The notes below the pieces were generated by a model. The model ran no database searches, was not told the DNA's origin, and saw only the letters and a list, made by a program, of their open reading frames with translations. From NCBI GenBank assembly GCA_964545075.1, contig CAZJFS010000001.1:53843-117842 (forward strand): a stretch of DNA of 64,000 nt, given 5' to 3'. The stretch is from DAOPXV01 sp035352535. Lineage in GTDB: Bacteria; Muiribacteriota; UBA9980. Numbering within the stretch: the first letter of the stretch is position 1; every line of letters begins with the position of its first letter. Shown piece after piece: positions 60,909-64,000 of this stretch. Made by a program: the position numbers and the translations under genes.

Positions 60909-61773
60909 GACCGCTACCAAAACCACGGAACACGCTCACGCTAATTTTGTGAACGCGGAAATGTTCGTTCCTAAAATGGCAAAAATAAACAGGGTCGAAA
61001 CCTTCACCGAAAAAGAAACCTTTTTCGAGCTTTCATTCCAGGACGGAACCGACCTTAATCATAAACCCGGCCAGTTCGTCGAAGTATCGATATTCGGCGT
61101 AGGCGAAGCTCCCATATCGATCTCATCGCCGCCGACAAAAAAAGGAGCTTTCGACCTTTGCGTCAGAAACGCCGGCATGGTGACCAACAAAATGCACCAG
61201 CTCAAGGTCGGAGATATGGTCGGCATTCGCGGGCCTTTCGGAACCGGTTTCGACATAAAAAAATTCGAAGGAAAAAATATATTATTCGTAGCGGGCGGCC
61301 TTGGATACGCGCCGCTTCGCTCCTTCATGAACTACGTCGTTGAAAACCGCAAGGATTTCAAGGAAGTCCATATTCTTTACGGAACGCGCGACCCGAATTT
61401 CATTCTATATAGAAACGAGATAGCCGCTCTCGAAAAGAATAAGGATATAAATTTCCATATCACCGTCGATCGCACGGGCGAAGGCTGGACTAAAAACGTT
61501 GGAGTCATAACGACGCTCTTTCCTAAAGTGAAGATATCCGACCCCGCGAACACCCTTGCCGCCGTGTGCGGACCGCCGGTAATGTATAAATTCGCCATAA
61601 TGGAAATACTCGGCAAAAAGATACCCGCGGAAAACATCTATATGTCGCTTGAGCGCAGAATGAAATGCGGCGTGGGAAAATGCGGGCACTGCCAGATAAA
61701 CAGCATTTACGTATGCTGCGAGGGCCCCGTATTCAACTTCGCCAGAGTTTGTGATTATAAGGAGGCCATATAA
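60901..61773 (+). CDS. hydG: FAD/NAD(P)-binding subunit, HydG-like
   Basis: A 290-residue protein of the ferredoxin reductase-like family: F-V-E-V-S-I-F-G-V-G-E-A-P-I near residue 60 (FAD), F-V-A-G-G-L-G-Y-A-P near 127 (NAD(P)H binding), A-V-C-G-P-P near 220 and C-G-V-G-K-C-G-H-C near 260 plus a later Cys for a [2Fe-2S] cluster. It passes electrons from or to NAD(P)H. Same order as HydG of the Pyrococcus sulfhydrogenase. Ends one base before hydD begins. Confidence 0.92.
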   Translation: MTKTATKTTEHAHANFVNAEMFVPKMAKINRVETFTEKETFFELSFQDGTDLNHKPGQFVEVSIFGVGEAPISISSPPTKKGAFDLCVRNAGMVTNKMHQLKVGDMVGIRGPFGTGFDIKKFEGKNILFVAGGLGYAPLRSFMNYVVENRKDFKEVHILYGTRDPNFILYRNEIAALEKNKDINFHITVDRTGEGWTKNVGVITTLFPKVKISDPANTLAAVCGPPVMYKFAIMEILGKKIPAENIYMSLERRMKCGVGKCGHCQINSIYVCCEGPVFNFARVCDYKEAI

Positions 61774-62526
61774 ATGAAACCCAAAGTAGCGTTTTTTGAT
61801 TTCACCTCGTGCGAAGGCTGCCAGCTCGAGGTTTTAAACCAGGAACCGGGCGACATGATAGACCTTTTAAACGCGGTGGAAATAGTAAATTTTCGCGAAG
61901 CGATAAGCGACAAGGGCCAGGATTATGACATAGCCTTCATCGAAGGCTCTATATCCCGTCCCGCTGACGAAACAAGGATCAAGAAAATAAGAAGACAGGC
62001 TAAGCTTTTGGTCCCGATCGGCGCCTGCGCATGCAGCGGCGGCATCAACGCATTAAAGAACAAATATTCGGCGGAGGATTATAAAAAATACGTTTACAAA
62101 GATAAAGCGCATTACGAAAGATTGGATTCATATGCCGTAAGACCCGTCAGCGCGGTGGTCAAGGTTGATTTCGAAATACCCGGCTGCCCGATAAACGGAA
62201 AAGAATTTTTAAGCGTCGTAAAATCGCTTCTTATCGGCGTAACGCCAAAACTTCCGGAATATCCCATGTGCGTTGAATGCAAGATGAACGACACGGTCTG
62301 CATGTATCAGCGCGGCGAAACATGCATGGGGCCCGTAACAAGGGCCGGCTGCGGAGCGATATGCCCTAAATACGGCGATCCGTGCGAAGGCTGCCGCGGC
62401 TATGTAACTCATCCGAACCTCAACTCTCAAAAAGACGTACTCGCTAAACACGGCCTTTCGCCTGACGATATAATGAAGAGGTTCACCTTATTCAACAATT
62501 ATACCAAGGAGGACACGACAAGATGA
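61774..62526 (+). CDS. hydD: [NiFe] hydrogenase small subunit, HydD-like
   Basis: A 250-residue small subunit that opens F-D-F-T-S-C-E-G-C-Q-L near residue 9, the C-x-x-C of the proximal cluster, then G-A-C-A-C-S-G-G near residue 80, I-P-G-C-P-I-N near 132 and a Cys-rich C-terminal region (C-V-E-C-K...C-G-A-I-C-P...C-E-G-C-R-G). There is no Tat signal peptide, so the enzyme is cytoplasmic. It overlaps hydA by ATGA, which couples their translation. Confidence 0.95.
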   Translation: MKPKVAFFDFTSCEGCQLEVLNQEPGDMIDLLNAVEIVNFREAISDKGQDYDIAFIEGSISRPADETRIKKIRRQAKLLVPIGACACSGGINALKNKYSAEDYKKYVYKDKAHYERLDSYAVRPVSAVVKVDFEIPGCPINGKEFLSVVKSLLIGVTPKLPEYPMCVECKMNDTVCMYQRGETCMGPVTRAGCGAICPKYGDPCEGCRGYVTHPNLNSQKDVLAKHGLSPDDIMKRFTLFNNYTKEDTTR

Positions 62527-63821
62527 CCAGAAGCCTGCAGTTAAATCTCGAACATATAACAAGGGTAGAAGGACATGGAAACATCGTCATAAACGTAAAA
62601 GACGGTAAAATAGAGGAATCCAGACTTCACGTAGTCGAATCCCCGCGCTTTTTCGAAGCCATGCTCCGCGGAAGACACTATTCCGAAGCCGCTCCGATAA
62701 CATCGAGAATATGCGGCATCTGCTCGGTAGGCCACACCCTCGCATCGTTACGCGCAAGTGAAGCCGCTCTCGGGATAACGCCGTCGACGCAGACCACGCT
62801 TCTGCGTAAGCTTCTCATGCACGGAGAAACCCTCGAATCGCACGTGCTGCATGCGTATTTCCTCGTAGCGCCCGATTGCTTTGGAAAAAACTCGGTCATC
62901 CCTCTCGTCGGATCTCATCCCGACGTGGTAGTGCGCGCTCTGCGTATGAAACGCCTCGGCCACTATATCGGCGAGGTCCTCGCCGGCAGAAAGATCCACA
63001 CTATTTCCGCCGTCGTAAACGGTTTTACAAGGATCCCGAAGATTTCGGAACTTAAAGAACTGCGTGAAAAACTCGAGAAGGAATTTCTGCCCGACGTAAA
63101 AGAAACGGCCAAACTTATGGCCACTCTTAAACTTCCTAATTTCACCAGAAAGACCGAATACGTAGCGCTATCGAAACCTTATGAATACGCTTTTATCGAC
63201 GGCGTCATCAAATCGAGCGATGGCGATGTCACCAACGTTCAAAACTATAAGGACAAAATAAAAGAATACGTAGTTAAACATTCGGCAGCCAAACACGTTA
63301 AAGGCAACAAAGGCCCCATATTCGTCGGCGCTCTATCAAGATTTAATATCAATCACGAACTTCTCTCACCATTCGCGAAAGAAGTGGCCGCGATGTTAGG
63401 CCTCAAAGCCCCATGCTACAACCCTTATATGAACACCATCGCGCAGGTCGTCGAAGTCGTGCACTGCACCGAAGACGCCATCAGGATAATCGACGAACTT
63501 CTCGAAAAAGGCCTTCACGAAGAGGATCGGCACGTTCATACGCAGGCCGGACGCGGCGCCGGCGCGGTAGAAGTTCCGCGCGGAACGCTCTATCACGAAT
63601 ATGAATACGACGACAACGGCTATATCGTCAACGCCAACTGCATCATCCCCACGGGCCAGAACCTGGCGAATATCGACGCGGATATGGAAGAACTCGTTCC
63701 GCAAATACTCGATAAGCCTAAAGACGAAATAGCGTTGAACCTCGAAATGCTCGTGCGCGCTTATGACCCCTGCATCTCATGCGCCACGCACATGTTAGAC
63801 GTTAAATTCATAAATGAATAA
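62523..63821 (+). CDS. hydA: [NiFe] hydrogenase large subunit, HydA-like
   Basis: A 432-residue large subunit with the two nickel motifs: R-I-C-G-I-C-S-V-G-H near residue 61 and D-P-C-I-S-C-A-T-H near 416. The latter is followed by a nine-residue tail (M-L-D-V-K-F-I-N-E) that should be cut off after His by a maturation peptidase. Overall it matches the alpha subunit of group 3b (NAD(P)-linked, sulfhydrogenase-like) enzymes. Such enzymes can make or use hydrogen and may reduce sulfur. It is the last gene of the operon and is followed by a terminator at 63867-63901. Confidence 0.95.
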   Translation: MTRSLQLNLEHITRVEGHGNIVINVKDGKIEESRLHVVESPRFFEAMLRGRHYSEAAPITSRICGICSVGHTLASLRASEAALGITPSTQTTLLRKLLMHGETLESHVLHAYFLVAPDCFGKNSVIPLVGSHPDVVVRALRMKRLGHYIGEVLAGRKIHTISAVVNGFTRIPKISELKELREKLEKEFLPDVKETAKLMATLKLPNFTRKTEYVALSKPYEYAFIDGVIKSSDGDVTNVQNYKDKIKEYVVKHSAAKHVKGNKGPIFVGALSRFNINHELLSPFAKEVAAMLGLKAPCYNPYMNTIAQVVEVVHCTEDAIRIIDELLEKGLHEEDRHVHTQAGRGAGAVEVPRGTLYHEYEYDDNGYIVNANCIIPTGQNLANIDADMEELVPQILDKPKDEIALNLEMLVRAYDPCISCATHMLDVKFINE

Positions 63822-63866
63822 TTTATAAGATAAAATATATAAATAAAATATATAAAACTTTAAAAG

Positions 63867-63901
63867 AGCCGCCGGATTATTAAAAACCGGGGCTTTTTTT
63901 T
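63867..63901 (+). terminator. Terminator of hyp-hyd operon
   Basis: AGCC and CCGG (63867-63875, one G bulged) pair with CCGG and GGCT (63887-63894) and lead into eight T. Confidence 0.8.
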
Positions 63902-63911
63902 ATGTTTGAAA

Positions 63912-63931
63912 ACTCAACAATTGTTGGGTTT
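63912..63931. repeat. Palindrome centred on CAACAATTGTTG
   Basis: A 12-bp perfect palindrome (63915-63926) with matching AAC/GTT just outside. It lies downstream of the hydA terminator and about 55 bp before TTGACG (63984-63989), which may be the -35 box of a promoter cut by the window edge. It could be an operator. Confidence 0.4.
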
Positions 63932-64000
63932 TTCAACATAAATATAATTATAACCGTTTGATTTTACAACGAAAACATATAAATTGACGGTATGTTATAT

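Noticed and set aside
1..64000. tRNA, rRNA, CRISPR arrays, insertion sequences, prophage
   Set aside because: Read on both strands; no cloverleaf with CCA end, no regular spaced repeats, no transposase or phage gene was recognised.

Overview
The window reads as chromosomal DNA of an anaerobic, fermentative, two-membrane-type bacterium from a poorly sampled lineage. Coding DNA is of middling G+C and the gaps are A/T-rich. Secreted proteins carry ordinary Sec signal peptides, and promoters are often very close to the sigma-70 consensus (TTGACA, 16-18 bp, TATAAT). An acetate kinase, a soluble NAD(P)-type [NiFe] hydrogenase with its maturation genes, folate/FAD-dependent TrmFO, a GH57 alpha-glucan enzyme and type IV pilin-like proteins fit an acetate- and H2-forming anaerobe. 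The phylum cannot be named from the sequence alone; a Riflebacteria/Wallbacteria-like group is only a guess. No rRNA, tRNA, CRISPR array, prophage or insertion sequence was recognised.

Layout. 0-20 kb: the start of a broken-off HD-GYP-type gene, a creatininase-like protein, an AlkD-like repair protein, two tandem paralogous secreted proteins of unknown function, an RsuA-type pseudouridine synthase, a DUF4912/GH57 pair, a secreted serine hydrolase, a secreted Sel1-ankyrin protein, a secreted helical protein followed by ackA, an LprI-like protein, a flavodoxin-fold oxidoreductase, a free-standing E2-type acyltransferase, a BMP-type binding protein and two overlapping glycosyltransferases. 20.3-21.7 kb: trmFO.

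21.7-39.0 kb: the most unusual part, a same-strand biosynthetic cluster. It encodes a nitrile-hydratase-leader (NHLP) RiPP precursor, two ThiF/E1-YcaO fused cyclodehydratases, a SagB-type dehydrogenase, a B12-binding radical SAM enzyme, a two-module nonribosomal peptide synthetase ending in a thioester reductase plus a cyclic-nucleotide-binding-like domain, and a 14-TM-type MFS exporter. A hairpin/T-run between precursor and first YcaO gene could make the precursor more abundant than the enzymes. The second NRPS adenylation domain reads as asparagine-type, so a peptide ending in an Asn-derived aldehyde or alcohol is a reasonable guess. How the RiPP and NRPS halves are joined, if at all, cannot be read from sequence.

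39-51 kb: housekeeping and sensing genes: hemC/ogt, a P-loop kinase-like protein, a large type IV pilin-like protein, ybaB-recR, an RCK potassium channel followed by an ABC-F protein (uup), an orphan PAS membrane sensor, a TPR membrane protein and a DUF5610-like protein. 51.4-63.8 kb: a probable single operon hypF-hypC-(pilin-like)-hypD-hypE-hypA-hypB-response regulator-histidine kinase-hydB-hydG-hydD-hydA, closed by a terminator. It supplies a group 3b-like NAD(P)-linked [NiFe] hydrogenase, its cofactor assembly and a built-in two-component system; the large-subunit processing peptidase is not in the window.
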